Source: a virus
Direction: 5' to 3' (one strand)
IMG/VR virus record: IMGVR_UViG_3300042385_000314
Location: 1-20,161 of that record
Length of the DNA stretch: 20,161 nucleotides
Shown: positions 14,742 to 20,161 of the stretch, piece by piece
How the letters are laid out: each line of letters opens with the position of its first letter
How positions within the stretch are numbered: position 1 is the stretch's first letter
The notes under the pieces: generated by a model
The model's database searches: none
The model's input: only the letters and a program-made list of their open reading frames with translations
Told to the model about the DNA's origin: nothing
Position numbers and translations under genes: made by a program

Positions 14742-15075
14742 GTGTAATACAACGCACAACAAACCCGGCAAATTTTGTAGCCGGGTTTGTGCTAACTCCC
14801 GGCAATGGACATCTGAGCAAAAACAGGTATTCTCACAAAAACAAAAAGAATATATGGCCACGGAAGAGTCCGAAGGTCACAGATATAAAAAATCTATACA
14901 AACTACCATGCTACATAAAACGGGGCGCATGGGTTCTGGTTTAGCAACAGAACGGCTTGAAGATGTTATGACTGACCCCGATGATTATTTTTTAGTACCA
15001 CCTAGACAGGAAATAGATACGTTTGTTGAGGATGGTGATCTTTGGGAGGTCGTAGATGACTACAATAAATACTAA
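14707..15075 (+). CDS. Zinc-finger-like conserved phage protein
   Basis: 122 residues from the ATG at 14707. Other possible starts are ATG 14686 and ATG 14722; I prefer 14707 because GAGGAAGAAG lies just upstream. Cys10-x2-Cys13 (KTCPKCNTTH) and Cys24-x3-Cys28 in GKFCSRVCANSRQW form a small metal site; the FCSRxCANSR phrase is common in phage proteins, including parts of some endonuclease-associated domains, but no HNH or GIY-YIG core is seen here. A Gln/Lys-rich helix follows (SEQKQVFSQKQKEY) and the C-terminus is acidic (EDGDLWEVVDD). A strong 11-bp hairpin lies inside the coding region (14759-14790). Confidence 0.68.
   Translation: MKITSMTKTCPKCNTTHNKPGKFCSRVCANSRQWTSEQKQVFSQKQKEYMATEESEGHRYKKSIQTTMLHKTGRMGSGLATERLEDVMTDPDDYFLVPPRQEIDTFVEDGDLWEVVDDYNKY
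14759..14790 (+). other. Strong 11-bp inverted repeat inside a coding region
   Basis: ACAAACCCGGC (14759-14769) and GCCGGGTTTGT (14780-14790) are perfect inverted repeats with a 10-base loop. The GC-rich stem stands out in this AT-rich DNA. No T-run follows, so it is not a standard terminator. It encodes part of the Cys site of the zinc-finger-like protein, so protein constraint may explain some of it. Confidence 0.6.
15063..15071 (+). promoter_or_regulatory. T4-late-promoter-like motif before the GIY-YIG gene
   Basis: ACAATAAATA-type sequence with the ATAAATA core at 15065-15071 ends 22 bases before the ATG at 15094 and overlaps the end of the preceding gene. It resembles the late elements seen at 8445 and 17013. 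The upstream bases deviate from TATAAATA, so the call is tentative. Confidence 0.35.
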
Positions 15076-15093
15076 TTTAGAATTGGTATTTTT

Positions 15094-15495
15094 ATGTGGA
15101 TATATGATAATAACCCGTTAATAGATATTCCAGAAACAGCCTATGGTTTTGTATACTTGATTACTAATATTACTAACGGTAAAAAATATATAGGAAAAAA
15201 ATTGTTTTGGTTTCGTAAGACAAAACAAGTTAAAGGTAAAAAGAAACGTATTAAGGTTGAATCGGATTGGAGAGACTATTGGTCCTCATCTGACGAAGTC
15301 AAAAAAGATGTACAAGAACACGGTGAAGAAAATTTCATTAGAGAAATTCTATATATCTGCCCCAATAAAGGATTATGTAATTATTTGGAAGCTCGCGAAC
15401 AAATGGATCGTCGAGTTTTAGAAACAGAAGAGTACTACAATGGGCAAGTGCAATGCCGTGTACATAAAACTCATATTAAAAATTTAAAGGTATAA
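15094..15495 (+). CDS. GIY-YIG family nuclease domain protein
   Basis: 133 residues. The two halves of the signature are visible at residues 18-34: GFVYLI and, after a short loop, KKYIGKK. Downstream come a basic region (KGKKKRIKVE), Trp/Arg in SDWRDYWSSSDE, and Glu99 in CNYLEAREQ as the likely metal-binding catalytic glutamate. The domain fills nearly the whole protein; no separate DNA-recognition domain follows, unlike many homing enzymes. T4 carries several free-standing GIY-YIG genes (seg family), so this may be a selfish homing gene or a domesticated phage nuclease. It starts with ATG behind a poor RBS and is preceded by a late-like motif. Confidence 0.82.
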   Translation: MWIYDNNPLIDIPETAYGFVYLITNITNGKKYIGKKLFWFRKTKQVKGKKKRIKVESDWRDYWSSSDEVKKDVQEHGEENFIREILYICPNKGLCNYLEAREQMDRRVLETEEYYNGQVQCRVHKTHIKNLKV

Positions 15496-15496
15496 T

Positions 15497-15799
15497 ATGA
15501 TAATTTCAGGAATCGCAGGCGGTGAAACTACCGCTGCAGTAAATGTGTCAGAAGGAGGTAACCCAGGTTATTTTAGTCCGGTTGATCCTAGTTTTAGTTT
15601 AATACAAATAGGATGGACGGTTGTTGGTTATCCAGAATTAGGTACTGTTACTGATGTAGTGTATATTCCTGAGAGTAATTACGCTTCGATAACTACATCT
15701 TCTGGGAGCTTTAACATCTTCACACCCTATTCATTTACTGAAGGTGGGGGTGGTACAGGAATAACCATTACTGGTGGTGCAACGATTACGGGGATATAA
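15497..15799 (+). CDS. Small hypothetical protein, beta-rich (100 aa)
   Basis: 100 residues, rich in Gly, Thr, Ser, Val and Ile with no long helix and no cysteine, so probably a beta-sheet protein. The sequence contains GYFSPVDPSFSL, IGWTVVGYPELG and a Gly/Thr-rich end (EGGGGTGITITGGATITG) that resembles the tails of phage structural proteins. I do not recognise a family. The ATG follows AAAGGTATA one base after the GIY-YIG stop. It may be a minor virion protein; this rests only on composition. Confidence 0.6.
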   Translation: MIISGIAGGETTAAVNVSEGGNPGYFSPVDPSFSLIQIGWTVVGYPELGTVTDVVYIPESNYASITTSSGSFNIFTPYSFTEGGGGTGITITGGATITGI

Positions 15800-15804
15800 A
15801 ATAT

Positions 15805-16242
15805 TTGATAGACATCCAAAGATCTAAGATAGAAATTCCGGAAAATATTATTTCTTTTGTTTATAAATTAAAAGAACTAAATCCTAACAATGCAGCCCGC
15901 TCTACCAGAGGGGGATGGACCAGTGGTAATATTAGTAATGAAGTTCCTTTATTAGCCAACTTTAATGTATTGTCTTCGTGGTTTTGTATCAATACTCCTG
16001 GATCATATAATGAATGGCATAATCATTTAGGAATTCCGACCTCAGGGGTAATTTATATTCAAACACCTGCTAATTCTGGTGATATTGAATTTCGTGATGA
16101 AGACCGAATATTAACTATCACTCCTCATTCGGGGTTAATGATTCAATTTCCAGGTAACTTAGAACATCGAGTAACAGTTAATAATAGTAAACAGGATAGA
16201 ATATGTTTAGTGCTTAATATGAATTACCAAAAAATATTTTAA
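15805..16242 (+). CDS. 2OG-Fe(II) oxygenase-like phage protein (TIGR02466-type)
   Basis: 145 residues. It begins with TTG at 15805: no ATG or GTG start is available before the conserved part, and GGGGAT (15790-15795) provides a ribosome site at good spacing. The motif order fits small phage 2-oxoglutarate/iron oxygenase-like proteins: WHNHLG (His72, His74), SGVIYIQTPANSGDIEFRDE, GLMIQFPGNLEHRV with a distal His121, and a final Arg132 in QDRICLVLNMN that would bind 2-oxoglutarate. These proteins hydroxylate an unknown substrate in phage-infected cells. The second metal ligand is not certain because the usual HxD/E is replaced by a His-rich stretch. Gene order gives no hint of the substrate. 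Confidence 0.72.
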   Translation: MIDIQRSKIEIPENIISFVYKLKELNPNNAARSTRGGWTSGNISNEVPLLANFNVLSSWFCINTPGSYNEWHNHLGIPTSGVIYIQTPANSGDIEFRDEDRILTITPHSGLMIQFPGNLEHRVTVNNSKQDRICLVLNMNYQKIF

Positions 16243-16256
16243 TGGGTATATGAAAA

Positions 16257-17012
16257 ATGATATTCGCAGTAATTTTATTATTAACGGCATTCGCAATTTC
16301 AGGCATAGCGGGGTATTTTTCAATTGTAGGATTGGCTCATATATTCTCTGCAAATGTACTACCTATAGTTATTATGGGTTGCATACTTGAGGTTGGAAAG
16401 CTTGTTACTGCATCGTTTGTATATAGACAATGGAACAAAATTAATATATTAATGAAGACGTATTTCGTCATTAGTATTATCATATTATCTATTATTACCT
16501 CCTTGGGTATTTTTGGTTATCTATCAAAATCATATACATCTGATTCTGCTGGAATATATGATAGTGAAACACAAATAACAACTACTAAAAATTTAATAGA
16601 TATAGAACGTAGGCGGTTGGATAATCTTTTAGATAGGCAATCTAAAAGAGAAACGTCGAATAAAAAATTAGATGCGGAAATTCAGAATTCACAAAATAGA
16701 ATTTCTACATTAACTAAGGATTTTGGCGAAATACAAAAAAACAAAAATAAACAGAATGCTGATATTGGCCCTATTCGATATATCTCTGAGCTAGTATATC
16801 AGAAAAATGATATGGAAACAATTGATCGAGCAGTTCGTCTTATTATTATGGCATTGATGTTTGTATTTGACCCGTTAGCTATTTTATTAGTTATAGCTGC
16901 GAATATGCTTCTACATCAAAGAAAACATAAGATTCGGCCAAAAAACTCAAAATATTCAATCGAAATTGACAAAAGCTCGGTATTTAACATAGAAAATAAA
17001 GACTTCGGATAA
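16257..17012 (+). CDS. Multi-pass membrane protein with internal coiled coil, conserved in marine phages
   Basis: 251 residues. Hydrophobic segments at about 2-24, 35-56, 67-89 and 195-219 predict four membrane helices; residues about 105-170 form a charged coiled-coil-like domain (IERRRLDNLLDRQSKRE, then RISTLTKDFGEI). The N-terminal phrase GYFSIVGLAHIF, then MGCILEVGKLVTASF and SLGIFGYLSK closely resemble a family I remember from T4-like cyanophages, of unknown function. It may span the host inner membrane during infection; superinfection exclusion, lysis control or DNA entry are all open. It is the last gene before the perfect TATAAATA late motif. Confidence 0.75.
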   Translation: MIFAVILLLTAFAISGIAGYFSIVGLAHIFSANVLPIVIMGCILEVGKLVTASFVYRQWNKINILMKTYFVISIIILSIITSLGIFGYLSKSYTSDSAGIYDSETQITTTKNLIDIERRRLDNLLDRQSKRETSNKKLDAEIQNSQNRISTLTKDFGEIQKNKNKQNADIGPIRYISELVYQKNDMETIDRAVRLIIMALMFVFDPLAILLVIAANMLLHQRKHKIRPKNSKYSIEIDKSSVFNIENKDFG

Positions 17013-17020
17013 TATAAATA
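17013..17020 (+). promoter_or_regulatory. T4-type late promoter element TATAAATA
   Basis: A perfect TATAAATA, the T4 late promoter -10 element, lies directly after the membrane-protein stop and 24 bases before the ATG at 17045. The expected leader is about 20 bases and contains AAAGGA as the ribosome site. It would drive the second virion-type block. Confidence 0.7.
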
Positions 17021-17044
17021 TTGTGGTAAATTTAAAGGATTAAT

Positions 17045-17374
17045 ATGGCTTTAACTAAAATTAAAAGTAGCGGTATAGCTCCTGCTGCAATCACCGCAAC
17101 TAATATAGCTCCTGCTGCAATCACCGCAAATAATATATCTACAGGTGCAGTAGCTGATTTGTTAATTGCGGGCACATTTACAACGATTGAAGCAAATGGT
17201 AGAATTAGCTCTACCGTGTCCTCCGGTGACAAAATACTAGTTGAAGCAAATGGTAGAATTAGCTCTACCGTGTCCTCCGGTGACAAAATACTAGTTGAAG
17301 CAAATGGTAGAATTAGCTCTACCGCAACAGAATTAGATTTTAATCCGCTATCACTAATGCTATCAGGAATGTAA
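17045..17374 (+). CDS. Small repeat-containing virion-type protein
   Basis: 109 residues, almost entirely made of short repeats. Residues about 11-30 hold two copies of a 10-residue unit (NIAPAAITA), and residues about 48-94 hold an 18-residue unit (EANGRISSTVSSGDKILV) twice in full and a third time in part. Gly, Ala, Ser, Thr and Ile dominate and there are no cysteines. Such sequences are typical of phage head- or tail-associated decoration and fibre proteins, though I recognise no named family. It follows a perfect late promoter element and shares a MALTKIK start with the next genes (MATKIK, MTTKIS), suggesting a common N-terminal attachment signal or shared ancestry. Confidence 0.68.
   Translation: MALTKIKSSGIAPAAITATNIAPAAITANNISTGAVADLLIAGTFTTIEANGRISSTVSSGDKILVEANGRISSTVSSGDKILVEANGRISSTATELDFNPLSLMLSGM
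17074..17129 (+). repeat. Two copies of a 26-bp direct repeat, period 30 bp
   Basis: Bases 17074-17099 recur exactly at 17104-17129, encoding two copies of a 10-residue unit. A third, degraded unit follows. The repeat keeps frame. Confidence 0.85.
17187..17324 (+). repeat. Perfect 54-bp tandem repeat, 2.5 copies
   Basis: Units begin at 17187, 17241 and 17295. The first two are identical over all 54 bases and the third is identical over its first 30. Each unit encodes 18 residues, so copy-number change would lengthen or shorten the protein without a frameshift. Absence of any mismatch implies recent expansion. Confidence 0.92.
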
Positions 17375-17382
17375 GGAACAAT

Positions 17383-17712
17383 ATGGCAACTAAAATTAAA
17401 GTATTAGGGCAAGAAATACCATCGGCAGATACCGATACTACATTATATACGGTACCGGCGGCAAATAGCACAATTGCATCCACATTACAAGTATGCAATC
17501 AAGCTAATAGCGATGCAAAATTTCGTATTGCGGTTAGACCAGCGGGCGCATCAATTGCAACAAAACATTATCTGTTATATGATGCGGTAATACCGGCCAA
17601 TGACGGTATTTCGTTGACATTGGGGTTAACATTAGCTGCAACAGATGTTGTTACGGTGCGTGCAAATACAGCTAGTGTAAGTTTTAATATATTCGGTTCT
17701 GAAATATATTAA
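17383..17712 (+). CDS. Small beta-rich virion-type protein
   Basis: 109 residues. The start MATKIKVLGQEIPSADTDTT and the segments LYTVPAANSTIASTLQVCNQ and DAVIPANDGISLTLGLTL resemble a type of small structural protein common in marine phage genomes, with alternating strands and a conserved VPA...VCN core. The C-terminus ends in FGSEIY. It follows the repeat protein with an 8-base gap (TAAGGAACA as ribosome site) and lies between virion-type genes. No enzyme motif is present. The exact position in the particle is unknown. Confidence 0.65.
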   Translation: MATKIKVLGQEIPSADTDTTLYTVPAANSTIASTLQVCNQANSDAKFRIAVRPAGASIATKHYLLYDAVIPANDGISLTLGLTLAATDVVTVRANTASVSFNIFGSEIY

Positions 17713-17736
17713 AATTACAAAAATACTGTTTTCTAA

Positions 17737-18057
17737 ATGACTACTAAAATATCTCGTAACAACATAAATGACACCGCGTATTACGATATAGTCGGACCCG
17801 AATTTACTTCATTGGTGTATCCGGGAGTACAAACTTCTGCGAACACTGCGGGTGGCGACACAATCACTGTTAATGGGCAAGGGTTTAAATCTGGTCTAAG
17901 TGTTGTTGCAAATAGTAAAATTGCAAGTGTAGTTACATTTATAAATTCTTCGCAAATTACTTTTACTGCACCGGCAAATCCTGCAGGCACTTATATCTTG
18001 TTCATTACAAATCCAAACGGAAGTTTTGCGGTTGCCCCTGGGTTTAGTTATAGTTAA
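17737..18057 (+). CDS. Stand-alone IPT/TIG-domain protein
   Basis: 106 residues. After a short N-terminal leader (MTTKISRNNIND) the protein is one immunoglobulin-like IPT/TIG domain: GDTITVNGQGFKSGLSV, then SSQITFTAPANPAGTY and a final NPNGSFAVAPGFSYS. It aligns without gaps, residue for residue, over about the first 100 positions with the N-terminus of the next gene (GF at 49-50, QITF at 73-76, AGTY at 83-86 in both), so the two are tandem paralogues. IPT/TIG domains in phages usually act as spacer or carbohydrate-contact modules of fibres. No good Shine-Dalgarno is visible. Confidence 0.8.
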   Translation: MTTKISRNNINDTAYYDIVGPEFTSLVYPGVQTSANTAGGDTITVNGQGFKSGLSVVANSKIASVVTFINSSQITFTAPANPAGTYILFITNPNGSFAVAPGFSYS

Positions 18058-18085
18058 ATAATTTACTTTTAAAGAATGTTGTAAA

Positions 18086-20161
18086 ATGACCACAAAGATT
18101 TCTGTACAAAATATTGAAACAGCCACATTAGCCTCTATTACGCCTCCAAGAATTACTTCAATTGGTTATGGTGGAGATGAAACTGCAACAGATACTGCAG
18201 GAAATGTTAGTGTCACCTTAACGGGAGAAGGGTTTGCAGCCGGTGCAAGTGTTTTTATTGATGGAACCAGTGCAGGTTCTGTATCCGTAGTAAGTTCAAC
18301 TCAAATTACCTTTATTCCTCCAGCAAAAACCGCAGGAACATATCCGTTGTATGTTATTAATTCCGATGGTAGTTCTGCTATTGCGATACCAGGAATTAGT
18401 TATAGTGGGTTGCCCACGTATACAACTGCTGCAGGTAATTTAGCAAACGTATATGAAACAACTTCTTTTAATAGTGCAATAGTTGCGACAGGCGATGCAC
18501 CTATTGCGTATAGTGTGTACAGCGGAACTTTGCCGCCAGGTGCCAATTTAAGTAGCACAGGTAATATTACTGGTACAAGTTCATCTACGGCAAACACTAC
18601 CACATATAATTTTACCGTTCGTGCTTCGGATGCGCAAAATCAAGATACCGACAGGCCTTTTAGTATAACGGTTAATCCCGATATTGTAATTTGGGGTAGC
18701 CCAGCGGCAGACGCTATTATAGAACTTGCTGCGGATGCCGCAATGAGTAATGTTTCATTTATTGCAAATAGTGCAGCAGGATATAGCGTATCATATAGTG
18801 CAAATATATTACCAACCGGACTAAGTCTAATCGGTTCAAATGTTTTTGGTACACCTACTGTGACTGGTAACACTATTAGTGTGGTGACGGCTACCTCGGC
18901 AACTACAAATAGAACTGCAAATAGAACATTTACTTGGGTTGTTTCGGTCGCTGGCGACCTATATTTTAAAAATACTGTTTTATTGTTGAATGGCGAAACT
19001 ACGACCCCCACATGGTTGTCGGATGCCAGTACTAACAATCTCTTAGTAACTAACAGAAGTGATTTTAGAACAAACGCTGCCGTAATACCAACTGGACGTA
19101 GTCCTTATAACAAGACAACATACCCCGCAGTTGGTAGTGCGTGGTTTGCTGGTAACGCTCCCGACGGCCCTGGCGCATATGATACTCTAAGTTTCCAAAT
19201 GCCACAATTGGGAACTGTGTTTACTGTTGAATTCTGGTTTTATGCCGACGAGACATCACCTGGTCTAACAGACACCAAGTATTTTATCTACAGTAACAGC
19301 GGATTTAATATAGGAATATACAACGATAGAGGATTAGCGGCTGGCACAACCGGATTCCAGTTCCAAACTGCAACTGGTGCATTTTCTGTTCGTACTTGGA
19401 ATCACGTTGCGGTGGTGCGTACCGGCACTGGCGCAGGCGAATTCAAGATGTATTTAAACGGCACATTAATAACCCTTGCGTCGGGTGCATTTACTAGTGC
19501 CACCACTCCATTAACCGCTGCTGAAGCCAAGATTGGGGGACAGCCAAACGGGTATCAGAACCTGTTTAGAGGTAATATTGCTGATTTCCGCATAGTTAAT
19601 GGTACTGCAGTCTACACTGACAATTTTACCGCACCCGCTGCTCCTTTAACAGCAATTTCAAATACAGTATTCCTAGCACTGCAATACAAACAAGGAACTA
19701 CCAACTCAGGTTTTGTAGATGATAGCACCAACGGGTTTCCTATTATTCGATACGGTAATTCTGCTCAGGGCACTTTTAGTCCGTTTAGCCCAACTGGCTA
19801 TAGCGCTTATTTTGATGGTAGCGGGGATTATTTAACAACCAGTGGATTTGGATTGCCAACTAACTTTACACTGGAATTTTGGAGTTATCTTACTGCACAA
19901 CCAAGCGGTGGCCATTTCACATCTGCAAGTAGCATGGGTCCAATTATATCATTAGACACTCTTAAAACAATTTTAGGGCAGAATGGTGGTTATTTCCTTA
20001 ATCCCCCCAATGATTCTGCAGTTTATCCAAATGGTGTATCTCCTCTTAACCAATGGAATCATTGGGCAGTGGTTAGAAGTTCTGGCACAATAACCTTCTA
20101 TTTGAATGGTATAAAGCTTGGATCGGCGGCAAACAGTACAGATTATACTGCTTCACAAACT
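18086..20161 (+). CDS. Large modular adhesin-like virion protein (IPT/TIG plus LamG-type domains), 3' partial
   Basis: The frame is open from ATG 18086 to the right window edge, 692 codons without a stop, so the 3' end is missing. Residues 1-107 repeat the IPT/TIG protein upstream. Residues about 108-195 and 196-290 look like two putative Ig/cadherin-like repeats (YSVYSGTLPPGANLS, then TYNFTVRASDAQNQD; YSVSYSANILPTGLSL). From residue about 293 comes a concanavalin A/LamG-like jellyroll: YFKNTVLLLNGE, VFTVEFWFYADE, TWNHVAVVRTGTG, FKMYLNGTLI, RGNIADFRIVNG. A second LamG-like domain starts near 529 (FVDDSTNG, FDGSGDYLTT, FTLEFWSYL, QWNHWAVVRSSG, FYLNGIKLG). LamG-type modules bind glycans in other proteins, so a host-surface role is likely but inferred. 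Confidence 0.85.
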   Translation, partial: MTTKISVQNIETATLASITPPRITSIGYGGDETATDTAGNVSVTLTGEGFAAGASVFIDGTSAGSVSVVSSTQITFIPPAKTAGTYPLYVINSDGSSAIAIPGISYSGLPTYTTAAGNLANVYETTSFNSAIVATGDAPIAYSVYSGTLPPGANLSSTGNITGTSSSTANTTTYNFTVRASDAQNQDTDRPFSITVNPDIVIWGSPAADAIIELAADAAMSNVSFIANSAAGYSVSYSANILPTGLSLIGSNVFGTPTVTGNTISVVTATSATTNRTANRTFTWVVSVAGDLYFKNTVLLLNGETTTPTWLSDASTNNLLVTNRSDFRTNAAVIPTGRSPYNKTTYPAVGSAWFAGNAPDGPGAYDTLSFQMPQLGTVFTVEFWFYADETSPGLTDTKYFIYSNSGFNIGIYNDRGLAAGTTGFQFQTATGAFSVRTWNHVAVVRTGTGAGEFKMYLNGTLITLASGAFTSATTPLTAAEAKIGGQPNGYQNLFRGNIADFRIVNGTAVYTDNFTAPAAPLTAISNTVFLALQYKQGTTNSGFVDDSTNGFPIIRYGNSAQGTFSPFSPTGYSAYFDGSGDYLTTSGFGLPTNFTLEFWSYLTAQPSGGHFTSASSMGPIISLDTLKTILGQNGGYFLNPPNDSAVYPNGVSPLNQWNHWAVVRSSGTITFYLNGIKLGSAANSTDYTASQT

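Noticed and set aside
14759-14790. Rho-independent terminator
   Set aside because: The stem is strong but is followed by mixed sequence rather than a T-run and lies inside an intact gene.
16966-16994. Promoter starting with TTGACA near the end of the membrane-protein gene
   Set aside because: The only -10 candidate (ATAGAA) matches poorly; the TATAAATA at 17013 is a better explanation for transcription of the next block.
17187-17324. Possible CRISPR-like direct repeats
   Set aside because: Units are directly adjacent, in frame and coding, with no spacers; they are tandem protein repeats.
18640-19038. Reverse-strand ORF of 132 codons
   Set aside because: Lies opposite a continuous open frame of the LamG adhesin gene and has no RBS or recognisable domain.

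Overview
The window looks like part of the genome of a T4-like (myovirus-type) bacteriophage of a Gram-negative, probably marine or aquatic, bacterium. The reasons are: all genes lie on the + strand, packed with ATGA or few-base overlaps, in AT-rich DNA; there is a T4 gp61-type primase, a flavin-dependent thymidylate synthase, both class I ribonucleotide reductase subunits, a dCMP deaminase, a spanin pair with an outer-membrane lipoprotein, and collagen-like, glycine-rich and LamG-type fibre or adhesin genes. Several short proteins resemble families I remember from T4-like marine phages. No photosynthesis genes, integrase, tRNA or CRISPR array is visible, so the host cannot be named from this window.

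Layout. Positions 1-5869: a virion or host-recognition block, with a collagen-like fibre that carries a self-cleaving S74 chaperone end (its 5' end lies outside the window), a glycine-rich adhesin-like protein, a subtilisin-like S8 peptidase, two conserved phage proteins and a coiled-coil/transmembrane protein. Positions 5870-8447: a sigma70-like promoter and an unusual RBS hairpin lead into the primase, a conserved protein of unknown function, a small ORF and thyX. Positions 8448-9211: a two-gene lysis cassette (i-spanin and o-spanin) behind a late-promoter-like motif. Positions 9241-14134: nucleotide metabolism, in the order nrdA, class I glutamine amidotransferase-like gene, A-type Fe-S carrier, nrdB, two tiny Cys-rich proteins, an Sm-like small protein and dCMP deaminase. 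Positions 14131-15495: a TagD-like cytidylyltransferase, two overlapping zinc-finger genes and a GIY-YIG nuclease. Positions 15497-17012: a small unknown, a 2OG-Fe(II) oxygenase-like protein and a multi-pass membrane protein. Positions 17013-20161: a second late/virion block behind a perfect TATAAATA, with a repeat-bearing small protein, a beta-rich small protein, a stand-alone IPT/TIG protein and a large IPT/TIG plus LamG adhesin-like gene that runs off the 3' edge.

How it fits together. The primase serves replication. ThyX, NrdA/NrdB and dCMP deaminase feed the dNTP pool. The Fe-S carrier may support iron delivery. The spanins disrupt the outer membrane at lysis. The two flanking blocks build and probably process host-contact structures. 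The most interesting signals are (i) a 10-bp hairpin that would bury the primase RBS and start codon in read-through RNA but not in RNA made from the adjacent promoter, (ii) a paralogous pair in which a single IPT/TIG gene is followed by a much longer gene with the same N-terminus, (iii) perfect 54-bp tandem repeats in a virion-type gene, and (iv) a cluster of tiny metal-binding proteins around an RNR operon with an Fe-S carrier. All calls were made by eye, without database searches.
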